From assembly GCA_017628205.1 (NCBI GenBank), contig JAGBZO010000048.1:1-32469 (forward strand): 32,469 bases of DNA. The letters run 5' to 3'. The notes under the pieces are model-generated. The model made no database searches, was not told the DNA's origin, and worked only from the letters and a program-made list of their open reading frames with translations. Positions 7,983 to 15,332 of this stretch are shown one piece after another. Made by a program: the position numbers and the translations under genes. Origin of the DNA: Duodenibacillus sp. (GTDB lineage Bacteria > Pseudomonadota > Gammaproteobacteria > Burkholderiales > Burkholderiaceae_F). The stretch's first letter is position 1; the number at the start of each line of letters is the position of its first letter.

Positions 7983-8939
7983 TTACTTCTTATAAAGATT
8001 GCTGATGACGTCGCGACAGAACTTTTCCTGAGCCTTGATCAATTCGCCCAGCTGCTTGTCGTCCTTGAAATCAAGATTCAATCCGGCCTTCTTGTGAGCC
8101 TGGATGACTTCCGGATCGTTCATGACCTTGCGGAAAGCATTGACGTAGAAGTCGATGACTTCCTGCTTGACGCCCTTGGGAGCGACCAACGCACGGGCGG
8201 AACCGTACCATTCGCCGTAGTAGCCCAGTTCACCGAGGGTGGGAACGTCGGGGAATTCGGCCAAACGCTGCTTGTCATAGACGCCGAGCATGCGAAGTTC
8301 GGGCTTGTCACCGGCAACCAACTTGGCCACGTCGGCCAACTTGGCGCAAGTGAACTGTACTTCACCCTGACGCAAAGCCAACAACTGGTCGGCGGTGCCG
8401 CCGTACGGGATGGCCTTGTAGGGAGCGCCGGCCGACTGAGCGAACAATTCGGCTGCGGTATGGTTGGAAGCCTTGACGCCGTTGGTGGAGGCGCGCAAGT
8501 TCTTCTTGGCCTTCATGCCTTCAACCAAGCCCTTCAAATCCTTGTAGGGGCTGTCGGCGCGAACGACGATCACGCTCGTTTCGCTCAGGTGATTGGCCAA
8601 CGGCACAACTTGACCGACGGAGAACGGAGCGTTCTTTTGAGTGGCCAACGTCGTGAAGGTGGGCAGATTGATAAAACCGATCGTGCGGCCGTCGGGTTTG
8701 GCACGAACCAGTTCCGTCCAACCGATCTTGCCGTCGGCGCCGGGAAGATTATTGATAATCAAGGTCTTGCCGATGGCCTTTTCGGCGTGCAGAGCCAACA
8801 AGCGAGCACCCGTGTCGGTACCCGAGCCGGCCTTGTAAGCGACGATCACGGTCACGTCGCCGTCGGGCTGCCAAGCCATCGAGCCAAACGGTACGCACAT
8901 GGCGGCGGCAACGGCAATACCCATCAAAGTCTTTTTCAT
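7983..8939 (-). CDS. tctC: Tripartite tricarboxylate transporter substrate-binding protein (Bug family)
   Basis: Periplasmic receptor of 318 residues that captures the solute and hands it to TctAB. The true start is the ATG at 8939: it has GGAG eight bases upstream and begins a signal peptide (MKKTLMGIAVAAAMC, likely cut after GSMA near residue 22). VTVIVAYKAGSGTDTGARLL is the first conserved Bug block. LPGADGKIGW is the family's usual NxPGAxGxxG region, and APYKAIPYGGTADQLLALRQGEVQF the second binding loop. A longer frame to 9026 has no support. It is the last gene of tctB-tctA-tctC. Bug proteins bind carboxylates such as citrate, aspartate, glutamate or nicotinate; the ligand here is unknown. 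Confidence 0.93.
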   Translation of the reverse strand: MKKTLMGIAVAAAMCVPFGSMAWQPDGDVTVIVAYKAGSGTDTGARLLALHAEKAIGKTLIINNLPGADGKIGWTELVRAKPDGRTIGFINLPTFTTLATQKNAPFSVGQVVPLANHLSETSVIVVRADSPYKDLKGLVEGMKAKKNLRASTNGVKASNHTAAELFAQSAGAPYKAIPYGGTADQLLALRQGEVQFTCAKLADVAKLVAGDKPELRMLGVYDKQRLAEFPDVPTLGELGYYGEWYGSARALVAPKGVKQEVIDFYVNAFRKVMNDPEVIQAHKKAGLNLDFKDDKQLGELIKAQEKFCRDVISNLYKK

Positions 8940-9047
8940 CGTTTCATCTCCTTTACCTAAAAAACGGTCGGACTCACTCAATCCTGCCGGCCAATATCCA
9001 GCGGTTCGAAAGCGCCAAAGCCGCACCGACGAACCGGTCAGATCAAC

Positions 9048-10550
9048 TTATTTCTCTCCGCTGACACGCTTTTCCCAACGCGACATGAAAATGGGGGAGA
9101 GAACGCCCACAACGCACATGACGATCAAAACCCAGCAGATCGGCGTCGAGAACAGAATGGACGGATCGCCGTCATTGAGCAACAAAGCTCGACGCAATCC
9201 GCGTTCGCCGATGGGTCCGAGAATCAAACCGAGCACCATGGCGGCGGCATTGAAATCAAACTTGCGCATCAGATAACCGATCACGCCGAAAATCAACATG
9301 ATGACCACTTCGACAAAGTTGTTGTGGATGGCATAGGAGCCGACCACGCACAACAAAACGATCGAGGGAATCAAAATGGCGTCGGACAAACGGGAAATTT
9401 GAGCAAACCAACGACTGCCGTACAAACCGATGACGAGCATCATGAACTGAACGAGCACGAACCCGGCAAAGAAGGTGTACGTCATCTTGCCGTAGGTCGT
9501 GAACAACTCGGGACCGGGCTGCAAACCGTGAATGATCAAACCGCCCATCAAAACGGCCGTCACGGATTCGCCGGGAATGCCCAACGTCAACGTCGGAATC
9601 AAGGAACCGCCCGTCACGGCATTGTTGGCCGCTTCACTACCGGCAACGCCTTCGATCGAGCCCTGACCGAACTCTTCTTTGTGCTTGCTGAAACGCTTGG
9701 CTTCGTTATAACCCATGAAGCACGCGATGGTCGCGCCGGCACCGGGCAAAATGCCAATGATGTTGCCGATCAACCAAGAACGCGTAATGGGCGGCATGAT
9801 GCGCTTGAGATCGGACTTGCTCAGACGGAACTTATCCTTAATTTTTTGAGCTTGGGCGCGTTGAACGATTTTGCGTTCGGCCAAGATGAAGACTTGAGAC
9901 ATGGAGAACAAACCGATCAAGGCGCAGGTCACGTTGACGCCGTTGTAAAGCGTACTTTGACCCATCATGTAACGTTCGACGCCTTCCATGGGATCCATGC
10001 CGATCGTCGAAATCAGCAAACCCAAGAAACCGGATAACAACCCCTTGATGATCGACTTGCTTGAAACGCCCGCAATCACGGTCAAACCGAAGAGCGACAG
10101 CCAGAAGTACTCGGGACTCTTGAACTGCATGGCCAACTCGGCCAGAATCGGCGAGAAGAAATACAGCGAAATACACGACAGCAACCCACCGCAGAACGAA
10201 GCGAAGCACGCAATGGTCAATGCGCGGCCCGCTTGGCCTTTAAGCGTCAATTGGTAGCCGTCCAAAGCCGTCGCGGCCGATGCCGGCGTCCCCGGCGTAT
10301 GGATCAAAATGGCCGAAATGGAGCCGCCGAAAATGGCGCCGCAATAAATACCGCCCAATACGATCAAACCCGTGGCCGGATCCATACCGAACGTCACCGG
10401 CAATAAAAGCGCTACCCCCATGGCGGCGGACAGACCGGGCAAACAACCGATCGCAATCCCCAACGCCGTGGAAGCGAACATGGCGATCAAATTAACGGGG
10501 GACAGCGCATTGACAAACCCCATGCCCATCAGGCTTAACGTTTCCATCAT
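9048..10550 (-). CDS. tctA: Tripartite tricarboxylate transporter large membrane subunit TctA
   Basis: Integral membrane protein of 500 residues with about ten to twelve helices; it forms the translocation path of the TTT transporter, driven by an ion gradient. Two matching family motifs are visible. The N-terminal one is IAIGCLPGLSAAMGVALLLP, and the one in the second half is IIGILPGAGATIACFMGYNEA, followed by GVAGSEAANNAVTGGSLIP. AGGAGGG lies eight bases before the first of two adjacent ATG codons. It lies between tctB and tctC, 18 bp after the tctB stop, so the three genes are clearly one operon. It has the full usual length. Confidence 0.95.
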   Translation of the reverse strand: MMETLSLMGMGFVNALSPVNLIAMFASTALGIAIGCLPGLSAAMGVALLLPVTFGMDPATGLIVLGGIYCGAIFGGSISAILIHTPGTPASAATALDGYQLTLKGQAGRALTIACFASFCGGLLSCISLYFFSPILAELAMQFKSPEYFWLSLFGLTVIAGVSSKSIIKGLLSGFLGLLISTIGMDPMEGVERYMMGQSTLYNGVNVTCALIGLFSMSQVFILAERKIVQRAQAQKIKDKFRLSKSDLKRIMPPITRSWLIGNIIGILPGAGATIACFMGYNEAKRFSKHKEEFGQGSIEGVAGSEAANNAVTGGSLIPTLTLGIPGESVTAVLMGGLIIHGLQPGPELFTTYGKMTYTFFAGFVLVQFMMLVIGLYGSRWFAQISRLSDAILIPSIVLLCVVGSYAIHNNFVEVVIMLIFGVIGYLMRKFDFNAAAMVLGLILGPIGERGLRRALLLNDGDPSILFSTPICWVLIVMCVVGVLSPIFMSRWEKRVSGEK

Positions 10551-10568
10551 GGTGCAAGCCCTCCTGCC

Positions 10569-11018
10569 TTACTCAAACAACACGCCGACGGGAAGCGGCA
10601 CTTTCAAGAACAACGTGAACACGCCGTAGATAAGCAGCATGAGCACGACCGCAGCCATGCCGATATATTTTTTCGGAACGGAAAGGACGAGCATGCCGAT
10701 CACGATGTAGGCGACGGACGCGATGTAGTATCCCAGGTAATACATGGCGAACATGTATCCGACGATACAAAGGATGCAAACGCAGAACTGACGGGCGATA
10801 AAACCGTTGAACGATTTGGCCACGTCGTTTTCGATTACCTTCGTTTTCTTATAACGACGGGCCTGAAGGACCAAATAAAGCGTTGTCAGCGCAAAAATGC
10901 ACGTCAACAAAAACAGCGGATAACTCTGGGCCTCTTCCGGAAACTCCATCGTCATCGAAGTGAACCAAGCTGTAATGCCGTATAAAACGGCCACCACCCA
11001 AAAATCCGATTTTTTCAT
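10569..11018 (-). CDS. tctB: Tripartite tricarboxylate transporter small membrane subunit TctB
   Basis: Small membrane subunit of 149 residues with four predicted helices (about 6-20, 34-49, 74-100 and 112-145), the normal TctB size and layout. Sequence within this family is poorly conserved, so the call rests on topology and position ahead of tctA. I chose the ATG at 11018, with GGGAG about seven bases upstream, over a GTG at 11024 that lies on top of that binding site. It is the first gene of the tct operon and diverges from the FGGY kinase gene across a 254-bp gap. Confidence 0.88.
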   Translation of the reverse strand: MKKSDFWVVAVLYGITAWFTSMTMEFPEEAQSYPLFLLTCIFALTTLYLVLQARRYKKTKVIENDVAKSFNGFIARQFCVCILCIVGYMFAMYYLGYYIASVAYIVIGMLVLSVPKKYIGMAAVVLMLLIYGVFTLFLKVPLPVGVLFE

Positions 11019-11061
11019 CCTCACTCCCTATAGCAGGAGACACAAGCCCTTATGGTCTCTG

Positions 11062-11091
11062 ATTATGCTCTTGGAGTCATTGCGAAACCAA
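11062..11091 (-). promoter_or_regulatory. Candidate promoter of tctBAC
   Basis: On the minus strand TTGGTT (11086-11091) is followed after 18 bp by CATAAT (11062-11067), placing a start about 40 bp before tctB. Both boxes match the sigma-70 consensus reasonably. Confidence 0.4.
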
Positions 11092-11272
11092 CTTGTATAC
11101 CGTCGTTTCGTGGAATTCTTGTCTGTTATGTGCAACACAGTCTCCGGCACCACGACGAAAAATCGCGTTTTTGAACGCTAGGTTTAACGATTGCTTTTGC
11201 ATTCTGTTTCCCCTTTCCTACGCAAAACACCCTATACTTTTCGCGATTAAAAATGGTTTCTGAGGATTGATC

Positions 11273-12820
11273 ATGCAAAAACTGTATATGGGTTTCGATG
11301 CCGGCACCCAAAGCGTCAAGGTTGCCGTCTACGACGAAAACTTCAAATTCGTGACCAGTCATTCACTTCCCACCACGCTGCATTATCCGCACCCCGGTTG
11401 GGTTCAAATGGATCCCGACGAATTCTTGCGCATTACCGTCGAATGCATGAAGCGTTGCGCTCAGGACGTACGGGCCAAAGGCTACGATCCGAAACGCATT
11501 GCCTCCGTGATGGGCGACGGCATTATCTGCGGCATCTGCGGCGTCGACGCCAACGGCGATGCCGTCACGCCGTACATCAATTATTTGGACTCTCGCACGG
11601 AAAAGGACGTCGAATCCATCAACAACATGAATTTGGACATTTGGGGGCGCGAAACCGGCAACCCCGAGGCCAATTGCATGTTCCCCGCGATGTTTGCCCG
11701 TTGGTTTATCAAAAACAATCGGGCCTTCCAAGAACGCGGCGTCAAATTCGTTCACAACGCGCCGTACATCTTGATGCATCTGGCCGGTCTCAAAGCCGAC
11801 GACGCGTTTATCGACTGGGGCACGATGTCCGGGTGGGGATTGGGTTACAAGGTCGAGGAAAAGGTCTGGAGTCAAGAGCAACTTGACATTCTCGGCATCG
11901 ATCCGTCCATGATGCCCCGCATCGCCAAACCGTGGGACATCGTCGGCGGTTTGACCAAAGAGTTGGCCGACTACACGGGCATGGCCGAAGGCACACCCAT
12001 CTGCGCCGGTGCCGGCGATACGATGCAGTCCATGCTCGGCTCGGGCATTTTCGAAGCCAATCAAGGCGTCGACGTGGCGGGAACGTGCGCGATGTTCTGC
12101 GTTTCGACCGACGGGATCGTGCCGGAATTATCCAAAAAAGGCTCGGGCCTCATCTTTAACAGCGGCACGTTGCCCAACACCTACTTCTATTGGGGCTTTA
12201 TCCGTACGGGCGGCCTGTCGTTGCGTTGGTTCAAGGACTCCATCTGTCAGAAAGCGGGCGACTCCGACTTCTATCAGGTCTTGTCCGAAAAAGCGCAGGA
12301 AGTTCCGGCCGGTTGCAACGGCGTGTTGTTCCTGCCCTATCTGACCGGCGGTAGCGGTGCGTACAAAAACGCCAGCGGCTGCTTCATGAACATGTCGATG
12401 GACGACACGCTGTACGTCCAATGGCGCGCCGTTTTGGAGGCCATCGGTTACGATTACATGGAGATTACCGACATCTATCGCAGTGCCGGCGTCGATCTGA
12501 CTCGCATTACCGTCACCGAAGGCGGCAGCCGCAGTTCGCTGTGGAATCAGATCAAGGCCGACATGCTCGACAGTCATGTGATCCGTTTCCGCACGGCGGG
12601 CGGCGCCGTCGTCACCAACTGCGTGTTTGCCGCCATGGCGCTCGGCGACGTCGAATGTATCAAGTCTCAGTTGGCTCGTACGATCGTCAAAGACGCCGAG
12701 TATGTTCCCAATGCCGAGAACACGACGCTTTACCGCAAGCTCTTTAATCTCAAACAAAAACTCGTGAAGTCCGACATGTTGCAAGCATTCGAAACCATGC
12801 GCGACATGCGACAAGATTAA
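11273..12820 (+). CDS. FGGY-family carbohydrate kinase
   Basis: Cytoplasmic ATP-dependent kinase of 515 residues for a sugar or polyol. Near the N-terminus FDAGTQSVK (8-16) is the phosphate-1 loop. YLDSR (104-108) sits where xylulokinase has WNDGR. GAGDTMQS (246-253) carries the likely catalytic base Asp249. TEGGSRSSLWNQIKADM is the adenosine motif of the C-terminal domain. It is most like the xylulokinase/glycerol-kinase branch, but the sugar-site residues differ from both textbook types, so I do not name a substrate. The ATG at 11273 has GAGGA six bases before it and is preferred to a TTG two codons earlier. It is divergent from tctBAC and ends in a strong terminator. Linked use with that transporter is inferred. 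Confidence 0.88.
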   Translation: MQKLYMGFDAGTQSVKVAVYDENFKFVTSHSLPTTLHYPHPGWVQMDPDEFLRITVECMKRCAQDVRAKGYDPKRIASVMGDGIICGICGVDANGDAVTPYINYLDSRTEKDVESINNMNLDIWGRETGNPEANCMFPAMFARWFIKNNRAFQERGVKFVHNAPYILMHLAGLKADDAFIDWGTMSGWGLGYKVEEKVWSQEQLDILGIDPSMMPRIAKPWDIVGGLTKELADYTGMAEGTPICAGAGDTMQSMLGSGIFEANQGVDVAGTCAMFCVSTDGIVPELSKKGSGLIFNSGTLPNTYFYWGFIRTGGLSLRWFKDSICQKAGDSDFYQVLSEKAQEVPAGCNGVLFLPYLTGGSGAYKNASGCFMNMSMDDTLYVQWRAVLEAIGYDYMEITDIYRSAGVDLTRITVTEGGSRSSLWNQIKADMLDSHVIRFRTAGGAVVTNCVFAAMALGDVECIKSQLARTIVKDAEYVPNAENTTLYRKLFNLKQKLVKSDMLQAFETMRDMRQD

Positions 12821-12836
12821 GGTTTTACCATGAAAC

Positions 12837-12869
12837 AAGCCCGTCGATTGCTCGACGGGCTTTTGCTTT
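12837..12869 (+). terminator. Terminator of the FGGY kinase gene
   Basis: The 11-bp stem 12837-12847/12852-12862 with a TTGC loop ends in TTTTGCTTTA. It lies 16 bp behind the kinase stop and just before the convergent rhodanese gene, which may use it too. Confidence 0.88.
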
Positions 12870-12876
12870 ATTCGGG

Positions 12877-13218
12877 TTATCGAACCGACTGACTCTTCAA
12901 CGCTTTGACGGCATCGTGATAGCCGCCCAAATTAGTCAACGACTTATCGAGGAAGCCATAGCCCTTAAGGACCTGAATCGCCATTTCGGCGCGGCGACCG
13001 GAACGGCAATAGACGGCCACGGTATCCTTTTTCGGATCAAAACGATAGCCTTCGATCACGCGCTTGAAAGACGGATCCCTAAAGTCGGCGACCAGGGCTC
13101 CGGGCACCTTGCCCGTTTGGGCGATTTCGGCAGGCGTTCTCACATCCAAAACGTAATCCTTAGCCTGTACGCTCATGCATATGCCGGCCGCCATCAAAAG
13201 AAACGTCAATTTTTTCAT
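12877..13218 (-). CDS. Periplasmic single-domain rhodanese-like protein
   Basis: Protein of 113 residues that starts with a signal peptide (MKKLTFLLMAAGICMSVQA, likely cleaved after residue 19), followed by one rhodanese domain. YVLDVRTPAEIAQTGKVPGA opens the domain. CRSGRRAE at 71-78 is the active-site loop, with Cys71 as sulfur carrier. LTNLGGYHDAVKA closes it. Such proteins move sulfane sulfur or act like PspE in the periplasm; the partner is unknown. GGAG lies seven bases before the ATG. It converges on the FGGY kinase gene, and a 270-bp gap separates it from the HTH gene behind it. Confidence 0.9.
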   Translation of the reverse strand: MKKLTFLLMAAGICMSVQAKDYVLDVRTPAEIAQTGKVPGALVADFRDPSFKRVIEGYRFDPKKDTVAVYCRSGRRAEMAIQVLKGYGFLDKSLTNLGGYHDAVKALKSQSVR

Positions 13219-13356
13219 CGTGCAACTCCAAAAATAGGCTCTTTGAACCCAAGTACATTCCTTGCGATCCTAGCACGCAACACTGTGGCACAACTTAACG
13301 CCAATTCGATGCGTAAACCATGCCGCTACATTCGTCACTCACTGAAAACAGGCATG

Positions 13357-13391
13357 AAAAAAGGTACCCGAACAACACATTCCAGTACCTT
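13357..13391 (-). terminator. Terminator of the HTH regulator gene
   Basis: AAGGTAC (13361-13367) pairs with GTACCTT (13385-13391) across a 17-nt loop. On the minus strand the stem runs straight into TTTTTT. It lies 96 bp after the stop of the HTH gene and is the only clear structure between that gene and the rhodanese gene. Confidence 0.65.
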
Positions 13392-13487
13392 CTTTCACTC
13401 TGCTCTGTTGGATCGAGACTCGAGTCTGGCTCCCTCACGAACACACTCGAATGCCGCTCCTGGTATCAGGCTGTATCAATCCTCGCG

Positions 13488-13808
13488 TTATCGCAACTTC
13501 AACTGACAGCCCAAGGCACGAACCACACGCAAGACGTTTGAAATGCGCGCGTCCGTTTGACCGTTGAACGTTCGGTAGAAACTCGTTCTTTCCAAACCGG
13601 CCGCCTCGGCTACGCGTTGAATGCCGATTTCTTTCGAAATGAGACAAATTGCCTTACAGACCGTCTTACCATCACCCTTGTCGGTTTTGGCGGCATTATC
13701 CAAAATAGCTTGGAACTCTCGTCGCATTTCACGAGACATGATCAATGCCGGCTTAGGAGTAACCGAGGACGATGCCTCATTCCCATTCTCTGACTCGTCT
13801 TGGACCAT
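13488..13808 (-). CDS. HTH protein resembling HigA-type addiction-module antidote
   Basis: Small DNA-binding protein of 106 residues. The last 45 residues (IQRVAEAAGLERTSFYRTF, then NVLRVVRALGCQLKLR) match the pattern of the putative addiction-module antidote family: a helix-turn-helix ending in ALGxxLxxx. The first 25 residues are polar and low in complexity. AAGGA lies about eight bases before the ATG at 13808; the longer frame from 13880 lacks such a site. HigB-type toxin genes usually sit directly before the antidote, but the 360 bp upstream and the 270 bp downstream contain no toxin-like frame. It could be a lone antitoxin or a transcription regulator. The upstream DNA is AT-rich, unlike the neighbours, which hints at acquisition. 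Confidence 0.72.
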   Translation of the reverse strand: MVQDESENGNEASSSVTPKPALIMSREMRREFQAILDNAAKTDKGDGKTVCKAICLISKEIGIQRVAEAAGLERTSFYRTFNGQTDARISNVLRVVRALGCQLKLR

Positions 13809-13903
13809 ACTGCTTCCTTTGTGTTTTATCAGAGGACGCCGAATTCGCATTCGCCGTGCCTTTCGATCCGGCCCCTTCATAAGGGCCGAAAGAGTTGAAT
13901 TGG

Positions 13904-13925
13904 ATTTGAATTAAAGAATTCAAAT
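13904..13925. promoter_or_regulatory. Perfect 22-bp palindrome, candidate operator of the HTH gene
   Basis: ATTTGAATT (13904-13912) and AATTCAAAT (13917-13925) are exact inverted repeats around AAAG. They lie about 95 bp before the HTH start and roughly 20 bp downstream of a possible -10 box, where a repressor dimer could block transcription. Another GTTGAATT half-like copy lies at 13894-13901. Autoregulation is inferred from how HigA-type proteins usually work. Confidence 0.5.
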
Positions 13926-14125
13926 TCTCATTTATTCACTGAGAGTATAGACGAGTATTGATTGTTTGATATGAAAATTTAAAAATTATTTTGGGACTAA
14001 GCCATTATCTTCACAACAACCTATTCGAAAGGAGGAGGCTTCGCGTTTGGTAAAAATACGTCGATTCGAGGCAAGAAAAACCTCTTATCAAGTAACAAAA
14101 ACGCGACAGATATCGCACACAGAAA

Positions 14126-14156
14126 AAGAAAAAGAGGAAATATAAATTTCCTCTTT
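14126..14156 (-). terminator. Terminator of moaA
   Basis: AAAGAGGAAAT (14131-14141) pairs with ATTTCCTCTTT (14146-14156) around ATAA. On the minus strand it is followed by TTTTCTTTTTC. It starts 13 bp after the moaA stop and likely ends the whole lpx-moaA transcript. Confidence 0.88.
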
Positions 14157-14168
14157 AAAATCATATCG

Positions 14169-15302
14169 TTACCCGCCGATATACTGCATTTCAATGCGTT
14201 GCCTATCGGGGTTTCCGCCTGAATGCCTTATCTCAGAATAATTATCGTTTCTACTACACCAAATCAAGCTGATCGCCTCTTCGATCTCTTGGTCGGTGGC
14301 CCCGCCGCGCAGCATGGTTCTCAAGTCGTATCCTCGATCGGCAAACAGACACAAGAAGAGACCTCCCTCGACCGACAGGCGGGCACGGGTACAATCTTTG
14401 CAAAAAGCTTGGGTCACCGAACTGATAAATCCGATTTCGCCGCCGCCGTCTTTGAAGCGCCAACGGGCAGCCGTTTCACCCCGATAATTGGGATCGAGAG
14501 GTTCGAGCGGATAGACGGCGTTGATGCGTTCGACAACGGTTGCGCTCGGCAACACGTCGTCCATACGCCAACCGTTGGCCGTCCCCGCATCCATATATTC
14601 GATGAAACGCAAAACGACGCCCGTATGACGAAACGCTTCAACCAGGGGAATGATTTCGCCTTCGTTCATCCCTTTTTTCAGCACGGTATTGACCTTGACA
14701 GGCAATCCGGCATCTCTCGCAGCCCAAATACCGTCGAGAACCTTTTTGGCCGGGAAACCGACGTCATTAATCGACTGAAAGATCGTTTCGTCGACGGCAT
14801 CCAAACTGACGGTCACGCGATCAAGACCGGCCGCCTTCAATTCACCCGCCATCCGTTCCAACAACGTGGCGTTCGTCGTCATCGCAATATCCAACGGGCG
14901 ACCGTCCGCGCGCGGGATTTTTTTGAGTCGGGCAATCAACTCGCTCAAATGTTTGCGCAACGTGGGCTCGCCGCCGGTCAAACGCACCTTCTGAACACCC
15001 AGCTTGACGAAAATACGAACCAAACGCGTAATTTCGTCAAACGTCAACAGTTCCGTATGGGTCAGGAACTGATGATGACTGTCGAACTTTTCTTTGGGCA
15101 TGCAATACCGACAACGGAAATTGCAGTGATCTGTGACCGAAATGCGAATGTCTCGCAAAGGACGATGACGTCGATCGACAAGACTGTCATTTTCGGTACG
15201 GATCTCTCCGTTGAGCGGAACGGGCAACGAAAGAACCTGAGCTCGTCGGCGTTCGGCCTGCTCTTGTCTTTCTGAGACAATTGGTACGACGGTCTTAGCC
15301 AT
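14169..15302 (-). CDS. moaA: GTP 3',8-cyclase MoaA (molybdenum cofactor biosynthesis)
   Basis: Radical-SAM enzyme of 377 residues that makes 3',8-cyclo-GTP, the first step of molybdopterin synthesis. Cys60, Cys64 and Cys67 in CNFRCRYC bind the SAM cluster. LTGGEPTLR is the next conserved block. Cys301, Cys304 and Cys318 (CKDC, then LFLCLF) bind the second 4Fe-4S cluster. The C-terminus ends in IGG, the double glycine essential in MoaA. About 40 extra residues precede the usual LVDRRHRPLRDIRISVTD start, a little longer than E. coli MoaA. It lies 30 bp after lpxB and is probably co-transcribed with it, an unusual partner. Molybdoenzymes such as nitrate, DMSO or formate enzymes are expected elsewhere in the genome. 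Confidence 0.95.
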   Translation of the reverse strand: MAKTVVPIVSERQEQAERRRAQVLSLPVPLNGEIRTENDSLVDRRHRPLRDIRISVTDHCNFRCRYCMPKEKFDSHHQFLTHTELLTFDEITRLVRIFVKLGVQKVRLTGGEPTLRKHLSELIARLKKIPRADGRPLDIAMTTNATLLERMAGELKAAGLDRVTVSLDAVDETIFQSINDVGFPAKKVLDGIWAARDAGLPVKVNTVLKKGMNEGEIIPLVEAFRHTGVVLRFIEYMDAGTANGWRMDDVLPSATVVERINAVYPLEPLDPNYRGETAARWRFKDGGGEIGFISSVTQAFCKDCTRARLSVEGGLFLCLFADRGYDLRTMLRGGATDQEIEEAISLIWCSRNDNYSEIRHSGGNPDRQRIEMQYIGG

Positions 15303-15332
15303 GGATCACCCTAAACCTCAAGCGATCGACGC

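Larger units (their letters stand above)
13809..14168. other. 360-bp AT-rich intergenic region between moaA and the HTH gene
   Basis: No established gene is visible. It holds the leader of the HTH gene, with an imperfect hairpin at about 13870-13888, a perfect palindrome (13904-13925), a possible -10 TATACT at 13944-13949 on the minus strand, a strong plus-strand Shine-Dalgarno-like AAGGAGGAGG (14029-14038) and the moaA terminator. From about 13900 to 14160 the sequence is far richer in A and T than the genes on either side. Confidence 0.6.

Noticed and set aside
7634-8005. Plus-strand frame of 123 codons between aspA and tctC
   Set aside because: It runs into the tctC coding region and across its terminator, has no ribosome binding site and no recognisable motif. 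The residues look like chance translation of AT-rich DNA.
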